DNA from: Streptomyces sp. Y2F8-2
GTDB taxonomy: Bacteria; Actinomycetota; Actinomycetes; Streptomycetales; Streptomycetaceae
DNA: 64,000 nt
Assembly: GCF_014905555.1 (NCBI RefSeq)
Contig: NZ_BNGS01000002.1
Location: 806,001-870,000 of the forward strand
Direction: 5' to 3'
The notes below the pieces were generated by a model. It was given only the letters and a program-made list of their open reading frames with translations, was not told where the DNA came from and did no database searches. Positions 26,267 to 35,924 of this stretch are shown one piece after another. Position 1 is the first letter of the stretch. The number at the start of each line of letters is the position of its first letter. A program made the translations under genes and the position numbers.

Positions 26267-26827
26267 TCAGAATTGCTGCTGCTTGGCTCCCGGGGGGAGG
26301 AAGCAAGGGGTGGAGACGGAGAGCCGGAGAGTGCCGGGAGGGTTTACCGAGTCCGCGATGAGCGAGTAGCCCTCACTGTCGCTTCTGCCGTACATGATGG
26401 CTTCAGGCGTTGTCGGGCGCTCGGTGTGACTGGTGATGCGGACCCCGTGTTGCTCAAGCGCTTTACGAAGCTTGCGGATGGCGGGGATGTGCTGCTCTTC
26501 GGGGAGCCTGGCATAGCTGGTATAGGTGAGCGTGTACCGCCCGTCCTCGGCCACTTCGTCCTTCTGGCCTACGCAAGTGTCGAAGCGCTTCCTCGGCTCG
26601 GGATCACCGGAGATCTCGACATCGGCATAGCGCGCCATGGTCGAGGTGTACTCCTTGGCCCATGCCAGAGATTCCGCCCTGCTCTTGCGAGGGAGGGGTT
26701 TGTTGATGTCGTCGGTCTGCCGGGACATGCAGGCTCCGGTGAAGATGGTGGTCGTGATTGCCAGGGCGGCTATGAGGGCGCGCTTGTGACGCATCGTTCT
26801 CGCTTTTGAATAGCGGGGGGTGATCAC
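26267..26827 (-). CDS. Hypothetical lipoprotein
   Basis: A protein of up to 186 residues with a basic start, a hydrophobic core (ALIAALAITTTIFTGAC) and a lipobox-like TGAC, so it is probably lipidated and held on the outer face of the membrane. The remaining 150 residues have no family I recognise; two cysteines (TCVG, TPCFLPP) could pair. The GTG at 26827 overlaps the stop of the upstream hydrolase gene by four bases (GTGA); ATG 26794 is an alternative start. This hydrolase-lipoprotein arrangement is common in Streptomyces, but the function is not known. Confidence 0.65.
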   Translation of the reverse strand: MITPRYSKARTMRHKRALIAALAITTTIFTGACMSRQTDDINKPLPRKSRAESLAWAKEYTSTMARYADVEISGDPEPRKRFDTCVGQKDEVAEDGRYTLTYTSYARLPEEQHIPAIRKLRKALEQHGVRITSHTERPTTPEAIMYGRSDSEGYSLIADSVNPPGTLRLSVSTPCFLPPGAKQQQF

Positions 26828-28490
26828 AGGTGTCCGGGTGGTTGGGCCGGCATCGAGGGGGGAGGACTGTATGCGCTCGGCTGGCGGCCGGCGATGATCC
26901 GGCCTTGGTTTGCCAGGCTTTTGCTCATGCCTTCACTGTTTTCATCCCAGTAGCCGCTGTGGCCGCTGGTGTCTGTTTCGAACCGTGTAGCGCCGAAGTA
27001 GTCGGAAGTCACGTTATGACCGACGCTCAGGTCTTGAGCATCTCTGACAGGGTCGTCTTCAGCCAGACCCACACAGACATGGCTCGGGTCAATATTGAGC
27101 TCTTCAGCTCTGTCCACGGTCATGCCGGGGCTGCCGACAACAGCAATGTTGTCCGCGTCCAAACCGTCGTCTCCGGCTGCTGCCGCACCTACAGCGGTGG
27201 ATCCGTAACTGTGGCCCAGCACAGTGAGGTTTGCCCTCTCGCCCTCATGGGAGGCGCGTAGGCCGTGGGTGAAGTCCCTCAGGTCCTGGGCGCCGTCTTC
27301 GGCTCGGCCTGGGCCGGCGACATCGAGGTTGTTGGCCTCGCTGATCGGAATCTCAGGGGCGTCGTAGCCCAACCAGTACACCATTGCGGTATCCGCCGTG
27401 GGATCTGCTTCCCCAGCCGAGTCCTGCAGCTTGCTGACGCGCTCCAATTGCCCACGTGTGGAGTCCATCGTGGTTGCGGTGCCGGGACTTGGACACCGAC
27501 GTTGTCGGCGGTGTCCGGGTTGCCCATGGCTATGATGGCCCGCCCGTCGTCCTTTGAGTCGTAGCCGAGGAGGTACAACTCCTTGCCCTTGGGCGCGGCG
27601 TCCGCGGCTTCGAGCTGGTCGTTGAGCACCTGGAGGTTGTGCAGGCGCCTGCTGACTGTTTCGTCACTCTCTCCCGGGAACCCTTCGTCCCAGTTGCCCT
27701 CCTGGATCAGATTGAGTTCCTGGGCGAGGGCCGTGCGATTGGCGTCGTCGCGTACATTCGACGGCAGACCGTCGGTCGCGCCGATCTCCTTCGGGTAGAG
27801 CGTGGTGTAGGCCTGGCGCTCCTCGGGGCTGAGGGCCTTCCACCACTCGGCGGCGGCCTTCGGGTCGTCGTCGGGGATCTGCGGAGGCTGGACGCCCACC
27901 GCCTTCATGGCGTTCTTGACGTCCTGGGCGGATTCGGCTGCCGCGTCATGGCTGAGCGGGTCGGTGAGGATGCCACCGTTCAGCTCAGCGAGGGCCTTCG
28001 CACCGTCATCGCTTGCCTTGTGCGCGGCGGTCAGGGCCTCGTCGATGGCCGCGCGGTGCTCTCCCAACAGGGCACTGCGGTCCGCGATGATCTGCCGTGC
28101 GTCGGGGTCCTGGCGTGGCAGGCCGGTGGTCGTCGGATCGCTGACCTCACCGTCACCGTCGACCTCGAAGTGGTCCTCTTCCGCACGCCGCACCGCGTTG
28201 CGGAGGTCCGTCTGGGCCTGCTCCATCCAGAACTTCGTGGTGTCCAGGACCTCGGCGATGGCCATGGCCTCCGTCTCGACCACACCGATCCGTAATTCGA
28301 CGTCCTCCAGATAGAAGAGGGCCGCGTCGGCGTCGTCGCCCTTCCAGGACTGGTGCAGTGGTCCCGTCACCTGCCGACGGTGGCGGTCCGTGAGGGAGTC
28401 CATGGTCGTCGACAGGTTGCGCCAGGCCCTGGCCGCGACTTCCAGGTCGGAGAAGTCCTGTTTCATCAGCCGGGAGAAGTCAGAAGCCAC
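26824..28490 (-). pseudogene. DUF1023 alpha/beta hydrolase with a frameshift
   Basis: The 5' part (28490 to about 27486) encodes a helical WXG100-like region (MASDFSRLMKQDFSDLEV, long alpha-helical stretches) and the beginning of a hydrolase (GKELYLLGYDSKDDGRAIIAMGNPDTADNVGVQVP). The 3' part (about 27486-26824) continues in another frame with MDSTRGQLERV, MVYWLGYDAPEIP and the nucleophile elbow GHSYGS, ending PAQPPGHL. Restoring one base near 27482-27486 gives a smooth VQVPGTATTMDST junction. So the gene is either inactivated or the assembly lost one C in a short C/G run. GTG 28490 follows GGGAG. Members are predicted secreted or surface esterases of unknown substrate. Confidence 0.75.
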
Positions 28491-28819
28491 GTCGGCTCCC
28501 GCTCGACCAGCCCAAGGGTCTTTCGAGGCACAACAAGCCGGCGCAACCAGACATGAGGCAACCCCCGTTGCTACTCACTCACGAGTTCGAGGCGCTCAGC
28601 CTAGCCGAAGCCTTCTCCACACAGGGACGAACTCGATCTTCATCTCCGGCCGACGACACGCAGCGGCAACCGCCACTCCGGCTCCCCATGACGTCGGAGC
28701 GCTCCCGTGCCCCCGGTTTGGTCAGCAGCGCTTCCAAGTAGTGGTCCCGCACCGGGTGTTCGGCGCCGCAGCCCGGCAGCGGCCGACGGCAGGCGATCTT
28801 CTCGTCGGCCGTCATGGAC

Positions 28820-28988
28820 GGTCATCCCGGTCGCCGTCAAGACGCTGCACGCCGAGCATGCCACCGTCCCCCGGATCCGGCAGAGCTTCGTGCATGAGGT
28901 GCAGGCCGCGCCGCGCGTCAGCGGGCGTCACACCGTGCCGGTGATCGGCGCCGACACCGAGGGTGAGAGCCGCTGGTTTGCGGTGCCG
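28820..28988 (+). pseudogene. Serine/threonine protein kinase fragment
   Basis: The plus strand reads VAVKTLHAEHATVPRIRQSF followed by HEVQAAPRVSGRHTVPVIGADTE, which matches the beginning of Streptomyces Pkn-type kinases: the VAVK lysine strand, the C-helix and the next strand. Neither the glycine loop before it nor the catalytic loop after it is present. Confidence 0.6.
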
Positions 28989-29037
28989 TGCTCGGGACAT
29001 GCGGTCCCACCGCCGCCGGCCTCGACGAAAACCCAGG

Positions 29038-29115
29038 TCAGGCACCCTTCGCAACAGGCTCAAGAATAGTCACGCACTCCACGTGCGCCGTCATCGGAAA
29101 CATGTCGGCCTGCGC
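29038..29115 (-). pseudogene. 3' scrap of a TrmA-family RNA methyltransferase gene
   Basis: The minus strand reads ADMFPMTAHVECVTILEP and then VAKGA stop. It is nearly the same as the end of the intact gene at 58758-60086 (FDLFPMTSHVECVAILEP, AAKRP stop). Only this tail survives. Confidence 0.7.
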
Positions 29116-29297
29116 CCGCCACGAGAAAGGGCAGGTCAGACGCGGTTTTTCGACTCGCTCTATGGCGCGCGGGCATCCGGAGCGTCAAACGAGCGTCACG
29201 GCCGACAGCCCTTCCTCCTGCTGGGGGCGGAACCAGCTCACCGACTCGCATGGCAGGCTGCAGCCCGCTCACTGGAGACGCCGAGCTCGGGGCGTGA

Positions 29298-31739
29298 TCA
29301 GTGAGCGTGCCCGATGGGCTGTTCGGACCAGATGGTCTTGTGGTTCTGGCCATGGCGGCAGCCCCAGCGCTCGGCGAGTTGGGCGACGAGGAACAGGCCG
29401 CGTCCTCCCTCGTCGGTGGTTCGGGCGCGACGCGGGCGGGGCTGGGTGCTGCTGGAATCGGTGACCTCGCAGATCAGGACGTTGTGACGGATCAGTCGCA
29501 GCTCCGCCGGTGGGCGACCGTGGCGGATCGCGTTGGTGACCAGCTCGCTGACGATGAGTTCGGTGGTGAAGAGCAGGTCGTCCAGTCCCCACAGGGTGAG
29601 TTGGCGGGTCGCCCATTCCCGGGCCTGGGAGACCGCCGCCGGATCGGCCGGGATCTGCCAGTGAGCGGTGTTCTCCACGGGTACGGCGCGGGTGCGTGCC
29701 AGCAGCAGGGTCGCATCGTCACGCGGTGCTTCGTCCACCAGGTCGGTGACGATTGCCTGGCCGGTCTCGTCCAGAGTGCGGTTCGAGCGGTGGGAGGTGG
29801 TGAGCGCATGGGTCAGCCGTCGGAGCCCGCCATCGGTGTCGTCGTCCGCCTCTCGATCGACCAGGCCGTCGGTGTAGAGGGCGAGAACGCTGCCTGGCTC
29901 GAGGTCGATCGTGGTGGTCTCGTACGGCATGCCGCTGACGGCGAGTGGTGGTCCGGGGACAATGTCGACGGCTTCGGCGGTCCCGTCGGGCCGGACCAGG
30001 ACGGGTGGCAGGTGGCCGGCACTGGCCATGGCGCAGCGTCGGGTGACCGGGTCGCAGACCGCGTACAGGCAGGTGGCGCCGACGGTGTCGTGTTCGTCGG
30101 ACGGTGCTTCGGCCGCAAGGCGCTGGACCAGGTCCGCGATACGGGTGAGCACCTCGTCCGGTTCCAGTTCGAGGTCTGCGAGTGTCTGGATGGCGGCGCG
30201 CAGGCGGCCCATGGTGGCGCTTGCGCGTATGCCGTGGCCGACCACGTCTCCGACGACGAGGGCTAGCTGGAGGGAAGGCAGGGCGATGGCGTCGTACCAG
30301 TCGCCGTTGGTGCCCGCTCCCCCACTTGCGGGCCGGTAGACGCCGGCGGTCTCGGCTGCCGGTGTGTCGGTCGTGGCCGGAGGAAGCAGGCTCTGTTGCA
30401 GGGCCATGGCCGCCCGGTGCTCGCGCGTGTAGCGGCGGGCGTTGTCGATGGCGAGTGCTCCCCGGGAAGCGATCTGACGCATGAGATCCGTCTCGTCCTC
30501 GGTGAAGGGTTCGGACAGGCCGGTGCGCCAGATCACGATGGCGCCGAGGGTGAGGCCGCGGGCGTAAAGGGGGGCCGCCATCACCGCATGGGCGTCGTGC
30601 GGGATGAGGTGTTCGGCCAGGTGCGGGCCGCCGAGCAGGGCGGCGAAGTCGTCCCGACTGCAGACGACTGTCTCGCCATGCTGGAAACTGCGCAGGAGGG
30701 GGTGGTCGGACAGCGGGGGGACTAGGTTGCCGTGCTCGATGCCGGCGGGCCATGCTGCGGTGGCGGGCGCCAGGCCCGCGTTGCGCAGATGCAGATCTCC
30801 GCCGCCCAGCCGCTCGGCGGGCTCGTCACCGTAGAAGACGGACTGCGCGAGGTCGACTGCGGCGAGTTCACCGAAAGCGGGTACGAGTACGTCCGCAAGG
30901 TCCTGTGCGGTGCGCACGACGTCCAGGGAGCCCCCCACCCGCTCGGCGACCTCTCGGGCGAGATCCAGCTGCCGGCGGGCGCGCAGCTCAGTGTCGTCGA
31001 TGTAGAGCGCTGCGACCCCGGTGGGACGTCCGCGCGCGTCCTCCAGGCGGAAGGCGGACAGTGACAGCGCGTGCCGCCGCGCCGGACGGTGCCGCAGGCT
31101 CACTTGCCGGCTCCTGTGGACCACCGGAACCCCCGTCTCGAGTACCTGGCGCAGTACCGCCTCGAGGTTCTCGGCGTCCTCGGCGCACAGCACGTCGCAC
31201 AGCCGGGTGCCGGGCTGTACCGGACGGCCGTCGAGAGCGTCCTGCGTGGCATTCGTCTGCACGGTGGTGAGGTCTGTGTCGTGCAGAGCGATGGTGATCC
31301 GGTGCTGTGCGGACAGGGCCCGCAGGAGCGCCGCGCCGTGCTGATGGTCGGCGACGTGATGGGTGGCCGCCGCCAGCACGAGGAGCTCCGCCGAGGTGCC
31401 CAGCCTTGTGGTCCGGAAAGTGACGTCGACGGTGTGGCCGCACCGGTGCCACAGCCGTACCTGGCCGAACGCCGGCGCGTGCGTGGCCCCGCTCAGGTCG
31501 TCCGGGAGGTCGGCCACCAGTTCCCGCACGGGGCGGCCGTGGACATCGTCGGCGGGAAACCCCGTCAGATCCTCTGCTGTCCCGGTCCACCCCACCACCA
31601 CGCCTCGATCGTCGAGCACCGCGGCCGCCAGGCCGTCCAAGGCGGAGATGCTTCCGCCGGGACGGGCACCGGAGTCGCTCATCGCTCCAGGGGAGGCACC
31701 TGCCGAGGCGGCGTTTTCAACGTTCACTGGGTGGTCCAT
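29298..31739 (-). CDS. PAS/GAF/SpoIIE phosphatase/HATPase regulator
   Basis: An 813-residue multidomain signalling protein: PAS domains (about residues 30-140 and 150-270), GAF (about 280-450), PP2C/SpoIIE phosphatase (about 465-670; GDWYDAI, VVGDVVGHG, LYTDGLVD) and an RsbW-like ATP-binding kinase domain (about 690-805; ELVTNAIRHG and GRGLFLVAQL). Such proteins act on anti-sigma factor antagonists, and the fused kinase may supply the reverse activity. AAGGAAG precedes ATG 31739. It is 86 bases downstream of a paralogue of the same design, so the two are probably cotranscribed. Confidence 0.9.
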   Translation of the reverse strand: MDHPVNVENAASAGASPGAMSDSGARPGGSISALDGLAAAVLDDRGVVVGWTGTAEDLTGFPADDVHGRPVRELVADLPDDLSGATHAPAFGQVRLWHRCGHTVDVTFRTTRLGTSAELLVLAAATHHVADHQHGAALLRALSAQHRITIALHDTDLTTVQTNATQDALDGRPVQPGTRLCDVLCAEDAENLEAVLRQVLETGVPVVHRSRQVSLRHRPARRHALSLSAFRLEDARGRPTGVAALYIDDTELRARRQLDLAREVAERVGGSLDVVRTAQDLADVLVPAFGELAAVDLAQSVFYGDEPAERLGGGDLHLRNAGLAPATAAWPAGIEHGNLVPPLSDHPLLRSFQHGETVVCSRDDFAALLGGPHLAEHLIPHDAHAVMAAPLYARGLTLGAIVIWRTGLSEPFTEDETDLMRQIASRGALAIDNARRYTREHRAAMALQQSLLPPATTDTPAAETAGVYRPASGGAGTNGDWYDAIALPSLQLALVVGDVVGHGIRASATMGRLRAAIQTLADLELEPDEVLTRIADLVQRLAAEAPSDEHDTVGATCLYAVCDPVTRRCAMASAGHLPPVLVRPDGTAEAVDIVPGPPLAVSGMPYETTTIDLEPGSVLALYTDGLVDREADDDTDGGLRRLTHALTTSHRSNRTLDETGQAIVTDLVDEAPRDDATLLLARTRAVPVENTAHWQIPADPAAVSQAREWATRQLTLWGLDDLLFTTELIVSELVTNAIRHGRPPAELRLIRHNVLICEVTDSSSTQPRPRRARTTDEGGRGLFLVAQLAERWGCRHGQNHKTIWSEQPIGHAH

Positions 31740-31825
31740 GTCTCTGGCTTCCTTATGAGAGTCCGCGGCTACGGGAGACCGACATGCGCGGACGTTCGCT
31801 GTCGGCCGCCCGGCTCGCCGACGGG

Positions 31826-34288
31826 TCACCGGGCGCCGGCCGTGGAGGGCAGGTCCTGTTCGGCCCAGACGACCTTGCCGTCCGTTGCGGAGCGGGAGCC
31901 CCATCGGCGCGAGAGCTGTGCGACCAGGTGGAGGCCGCGGCCGTGCTCGTCGAGCGTGTGGGGATGGCGGGGGCGTGGCTGGCCGTTGTTGCTGTCGGAG
32001 ACCTCGCACGTCAGCACCCGGTGCTGGATGAGCCGTAGGCGGCTCGGGCCGTCGCCGTGGCGGATGGCATTGGTGACCAGCTCGCTGACGATCGACTCCA
32101 CGGGCGTCACGAGCGGCTCCAGACCCCAGTCCCTGAGCTGACGGGCGGCCAGGCGCCGGGCTGTCGGGACGGTGACCGGTTCGTTCGGCAGGTCCCAGGA
32201 GGCGACCTGAGCGGGCTCGAGCGCGCGAGTCCGGGCAAGGAGCAAGGTGACATCGTCGGCCGGTGCGTGGCCCCGCAGGCCCTGCATCGCTCGCGAGCAC
32301 ATGTCCTCCAGCGACCCACCCGGCTGGGCCAAGGCGGTGCACAGGCGGCGCAGGCCGACGTCGATGTCTTCGTCGCGGGACTCCACCAGCCCGTCGGAGT
32401 AGAGGGCGAGCACACTTCCCTCGGGCAGTTCCAGTTCCACGGACTGGAAGGGCACCAGCCCGAGGCCGAGGCCGAGCGGGGCTCCGGCGGGCAGGTCGGG
32501 GACGGTGACCTCGCCCTGTGCACCGACGATCAGGGCCGGTGGATGCCCGGCCCGCGCCATCGTGCACCGCCGGGTGACCGGGTCGTAGACGGCGTACAGA
32601 CAGGTGGCGCCCACCACCGTGGTGGCCTGCCCGGAGTCATCGGTGTCCTCGTCGTTCAACCGTCGGACCGTGTCGTCGAGGTGTGCCAGCAGTTCGTCAG
32701 GGGGAAGGTCCAGGTCGGCCAAGGTGCGCACGGCGGTGCGCAGCCTGCCCATGGTCGCCGCGGCGTTGATGCCGTGTCCGACGACATCGCCGACGACGAG
32801 GGCCACCCGGGCGCCGGACAGCTCGATCACGTCGAACCAGTCACCCCCCACGCCGTGGTCCATGTCGGCCGGCACATATCGCGAGGCGACCTCGACGGCT
32901 GCACCGCCCTGCACCCGATGGGGCAGCAGGTCGCGTTGCAGCGTGAGGGCGGCGGTGCGTTCACGGGCGTACTGGAGCGCGTTGTCCAGGCAGAGCGCCG
33001 CGCGGGTGACCAACTCCTCGGCGAGGAGCAGGTCGTCCTCCTGGAACGGCGTCTGCTCCACGGAGCGGCCGAACAGCGCCAGTCCCAGCACGCAGCGCCG
33101 CGCACGGATGGGTACCACCATCAAGGAGTGGACGCCGCTGTCACGCACCTTCTGAGCCCGCACCGGGTCGTGGTCGACCCAGGGACCTGAACGGGTGTCC
33201 AGCACCGGCTCCAGGTAGGACCGGCCCGTGCGTACGGCGGCGGTGAACGGCGAGTCCGGGTGGGTGTGGACCACCTCTTCACGCACCCACGGCAGCTCCA
33301 GGACACCCAGGTCGACGGAGGCCACACCGGCGCGGCGCATCAACTGTGGACGGCCACTCCCTGTGCCGATCCGTGCCGACGGCTCGACGCCGAACGGAAC
33401 AGACTCCACCAGATCGACGAGGGCGTGGTCGGCCAGCAGCGGTACGGCCAGCTCGGCCAGTTCCTGCCCGGTCCGCATCACGTCTAGGGTGCTTCCGATG
33501 TGCGTGCTGGCCTCGCTGAGGATGGCGAGGCGGTCACGCGCACGCCTGTTCCCGGTCACGTCCACGGTCATGGAACACACGCCCAGGGGCGTGCCGTCCG
33601 CGCCCTGGAGGCAGAAGAACGAGGCCGAGAACGCATGCTCACGGCGCCGATCCGCAGGCGGCCACGCCCGGTACTCGTGCACCGTCGTGGTACCACTCTC
33701 CAGCACCTGCCGCATCACCACCTCGAGGGCTTCGGCCTCGATGGCGGGCAGCGAGTCCTTCAGGCCGCGCCCGAAGCGTCGGTGACGAGGCACGCCGTCG
33801 TGACACTCCATGGCGTCGTTCACCCAGACACAGCGCAGCCGCGTGTCATAGACGACGATGCCGATCGGGGCTCGGGCAAGGAGTGATTCCCGCACCGGCC
33901 CTCCGGTCGCCCCCGAGGACAGGGAACCTATCTCGGTCACGGACACCAGCCACCGGTTGCCCGCGTCCTGCCCCCACAACAACGAGACCCGCAGCGTCAC
34001 CCTGAGCGTGCGGCCGCCGCGGTGGCGTATCGCTGCCGTCCCCGACCAGCCACCCCGCGCACGGCACTGTTCGGCGAACTCCGAGGCCCTCGGGGCCTCC
34101 TCGGGCGGCGGCAGCAAGTGTACGGCGGACCGGCCCACCACCTCCCCGGCCGCATACCCCACAAGCTGCTGCGCTGCCTGTGTCCACCCCACCACCGTGC
34201 CCTCGGCGTCGACGACCGCTATCGCGGCGTCGGGCACCTCACGGGGGCACGCCGGCTCGGCGAGGGCGGTCTGGTCGGTGTACGTCAT
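31826..34288 (-). CDS. PAS/GAF/SpoIIE phosphatase/HATPase regulator (paralogue)
   Basis: An 820-residue relative of the downstream gene, first in the pair. PAS about residues 18-120 and 135-250, GAF about 255-430, PP2C about 450-660 (GGDWFDVI, VVGDVVGHG, LYSDGLVE), HATPase about 690-815 (ELVTNAIRHG, GRGLHLVAQL). No transmembrane segment is seen, so it is a cytosolic sensor. GAF and PAS ligands cannot be predicted. The 420-base AT-richer leader probably holds the promoter of both. Confidence 0.9.
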   Translation of the reverse strand: MTYTDQTALAEPACPREVPDAAIAVVDAEGTVVGWTQAAQQLVGYAAGEVVGRSAVHLLPPPEEAPRASEFAEQCRARGGWSGTAAIRHRGGRTLRVTLRVSLLWGQDAGNRWLVSVTEIGSLSSGATGGPVRESLLARAPIGIVVYDTRLRCVWVNDAMECHDGVPRHRRFGRGLKDSLPAIEAEALEVVMRQVLESGTTTVHEYRAWPPADRRREHAFSASFFCLQGADGTPLGVCSMTVDVTGNRRARDRLAILSEASTHIGSTLDVMRTGQELAELAVPLLADHALVDLVESVPFGVEPSARIGTGSGRPQLMRRAGVASVDLGVLELPWVREEVVHTHPDSPFTAAVRTGRSYLEPVLDTRSGPWVDHDPVRAQKVRDSGVHSLMVVPIRARRCVLGLALFGRSVEQTPFQEDDLLLAEELVTRAALCLDNALQYARERTAALTLQRDLLPHRVQGGAAVEVASRYVPADMDHGVGGDWFDVIELSGARVALVVGDVVGHGINAAATMGRLRTAVRTLADLDLPPDELLAHLDDTVRRLNDEDTDDSGQATTVVGATCLYAVYDPVTRRCTMARAGHPPALIVGAQGEVTVPDLPAGAPLGLGLGLVPFQSVELELPEGSVLALYSDGLVESRDEDIDVGLRRLCTALAQPGGSLEDMCSRAMQGLRGHAPADDVTLLLARTRALEPAQVASWDLPNEPVTVPTARRLAARQLRDWGLEPLVTPVESIVSELVTNAIRHGDGPSRLRLIQHRVLTCEVSDSNNGQPRPRHPHTLDEHGRGLHLVAQLSRRWGSRSATDGKVVWAEQDLPSTAGAR

Positions 34289-34711
34289 CGCGGTTCATCC
34301 CATCGGTGCGGAGGTGAAGAGAGCGTCGGCACGAGGCGCGGCGGCTCTGTGTGCAGCGGTAGTGAACGGCGTTGTCCGGTTGAGCGGCACACGTGGGGCA
34401 TGTGTCTGGATGCGATATTCTGCCCACTTATGATGAAATAATCAGATATAGTCCTTTCATCGTCAAGCTCCTCGTCGGAATTGATTGAACGATCAGGAGT
34501 GTGGGACGAACATGTGCAAGCCCGGATGATCGGGCTCAGCACCCCGCCGCCGTGCCTTCGACTCAGCGCCTAGCTGCAGCGCAGGCAAGCCTGGGGGACG
34601 GCACGGACGGGAAGCTCCCGCACAGCTTGGCTTCTCCGCGGGCGAAGCCGGCGGCAGCGTACGGCGCCCCCCTTCCCGCCGTAGCCTGACGAGGACGCCG
34701 TGGCCCCTGCT
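34289..34711. other. 423-base intergenic region
   Basis: Lies between the P450 3' end and the SpoIIE-type gene start. A block at about 34420-34500 is unusually AT-rich for this genome (TGATGAAATAATCAG, TTCATCGTC) and may be a promoter or regulatory site for the minus-strand regulator genes. No gene recognised. Confidence 0.45.
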
Positions 34712-35896
34712 TCACAGATGGATGGGCAGGTGGCGGGGGCCGCGGAGCATGGCGTTCTGTCGGTACGGGGGCGGGTCTTCCACCAGGCGGGCGCTGCCGA
34801 GATGCGGAAGCAGGGCGCCGAGCGCGGCGTACGCCTCGACGCGAGCCAGGGGTCCGCCATAGCAGGCGTGGATGCCGCTGCCGAAGCCGAGGTGCTGGTT
34901 GTCGGGGCGGGCGGGGTCGAACCGGTCGGGGTCGCGGAACCGCATCGGGTCGCGGTTGCCCGAGGCCAGCACCAGAACGACGGACGCGCCTGCGGGGACG
35001 AGGGTGCCGGCGATGTCGATGTCGGCGTGCGGGATGCGCTCGCGCATGTGGACCGGGGGCTCGTAGCGCAGCAGCTCCTCCACCGCACGCGGGAGCAACT
35101 CCGGTTCCCGGCGCAGCCGGTCCAGCTGCTCGGGCTGGCGCAGGAGGGTGAGGGCGCCGTTGGTGATGAGGTTGACCGTGGTCTCGTGTCCGGCGATGAG
35201 GAGCAGTACGGCGGTTTCCGCGAGTTCCTCGTCGGTGAGCCGCAGAGCCGGGTCCGGCTCGTTGACGAAGGCGGAGAGCATGTCGTCGCCCGGCTTGCCA
35301 CGGCGCTGCTCGGCCAGGTTCAACAGGTAGCCGCCCATCTCCATCCGTGCCTGGTCGCCGGCCTTGTCCGGCTCGGTGGAGTCGTCTTCGGGCCTGACGT
35401 CGGCGGCGGCGACGATCGCGTCGGACCAGGCCCGGAAGAGGGGTTCGTCCTCGTGCGGCACGCCGAGCAGGCGGCAGATCACGGTGACGGGCAGCGGATA
35501 GGCGAAGTCGTCGACGATGTCGATCTGCCGGCCCGCCTCGAACGGCTCCAGCAGTTCCCTGGTGATCCGGTCGATCTCGCCGCGCATGCCGTCGACCCGG
35601 CCAGGGCTGTGCGGGGGCCCGAAGGGCCGCATGGCCAGGGTGCGCAGCCTGTGGTGTTCGGGGTCGTCGAGCCGCAGGAACGGCGGCTTGTGGGTCGCCT
35701 CGCCGCGGGTGCGGGGGTCGGCACTCATCCGTGGGTCGTGGAGCAGCGCGGCGATGTGGTGGTAGGTGCCGATCAGGTAGCTGCCGTCGGCCTGCGGCAC
35801 CACGGGACCGGCCTCGCGGAGTTCTGCGTACAACGGGTAGGGGTTGGGACGGCTGGCGTAGTCGGTGATCCGTGCCAGCAAGGTCGCGGAGTCCAT
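34712..35896 (-). CDS. Cytochrome P450 (bacterial class I)
   Basis: A 394-residue soluble P450. The I-helix AGHETT is at about residues 233-238, the ExxR motif in EELLRYEPP at about 270, and the heme-binding loop FGSGIHACYGGPLAR has the axial cysteine at about 339. It needs a ferredoxin and a reductase, both encoded just upstream on the same strand (37506-35925), giving a complete electron chain. The substrate cannot be told; it may be a secondary metabolite or xenobiotic. Confidence 0.93.
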   Translation of the reverse strand: MDSATLLARITDYASRPNPYPLYAELREAGPVVPQADGSYLIGTYHHIAALLHDPRMSADPRTRGEATHKPPFLRLDDPEHHRLRTLAMRPFGPPHSPGRVDGMRGEIDRITRELLEPFEAGRQIDIVDDFAYPLPVTVICRLLGVPHEDEPLFRAWSDAIVAAADVRPEDDSTEPDKAGDQARMEMGGYLLNLAEQRRGKPGDDMLSAFVNEPDPALRLTDEELAETAVLLLIAGHETTVNLITNGALTLLRQPEQLDRLRREPELLPRAVEELLRYEPPVHMRERIPHADIDIAGTLVPAGASVVLVLASGNRDPMRFRDPDRFDPARPDNQHLGFGSGIHACYGGPLARVEAYAALGALLPHLGSARLVEDPPPYRQNAMLRGPRHLPIHL

Positions 35897-35924
35897 GGCG
35901 GCTCCTCGTGGGGCGGGATGGGGG

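Larger units (their letters stand above)
28491..29297. other. Gene-poor decayed region with two gene scraps
   Basis: No intact gene. It contains a protein kinase fragment (28820-28988, plus) and the last 25 codons of a second TrmA-type methyltransferase (29038-29115, minus), described separately. The rest shows no recognisable coding sequence. Confidence 0.6.

Noticed and set aside
29298-32567. A 1089-codon minus-strand frame covering both phosphatase genes
   Set aside because: The first 276 codons are a shadow of the upstream gene; the real protein starts at ATG 31739 with a ribosome site.
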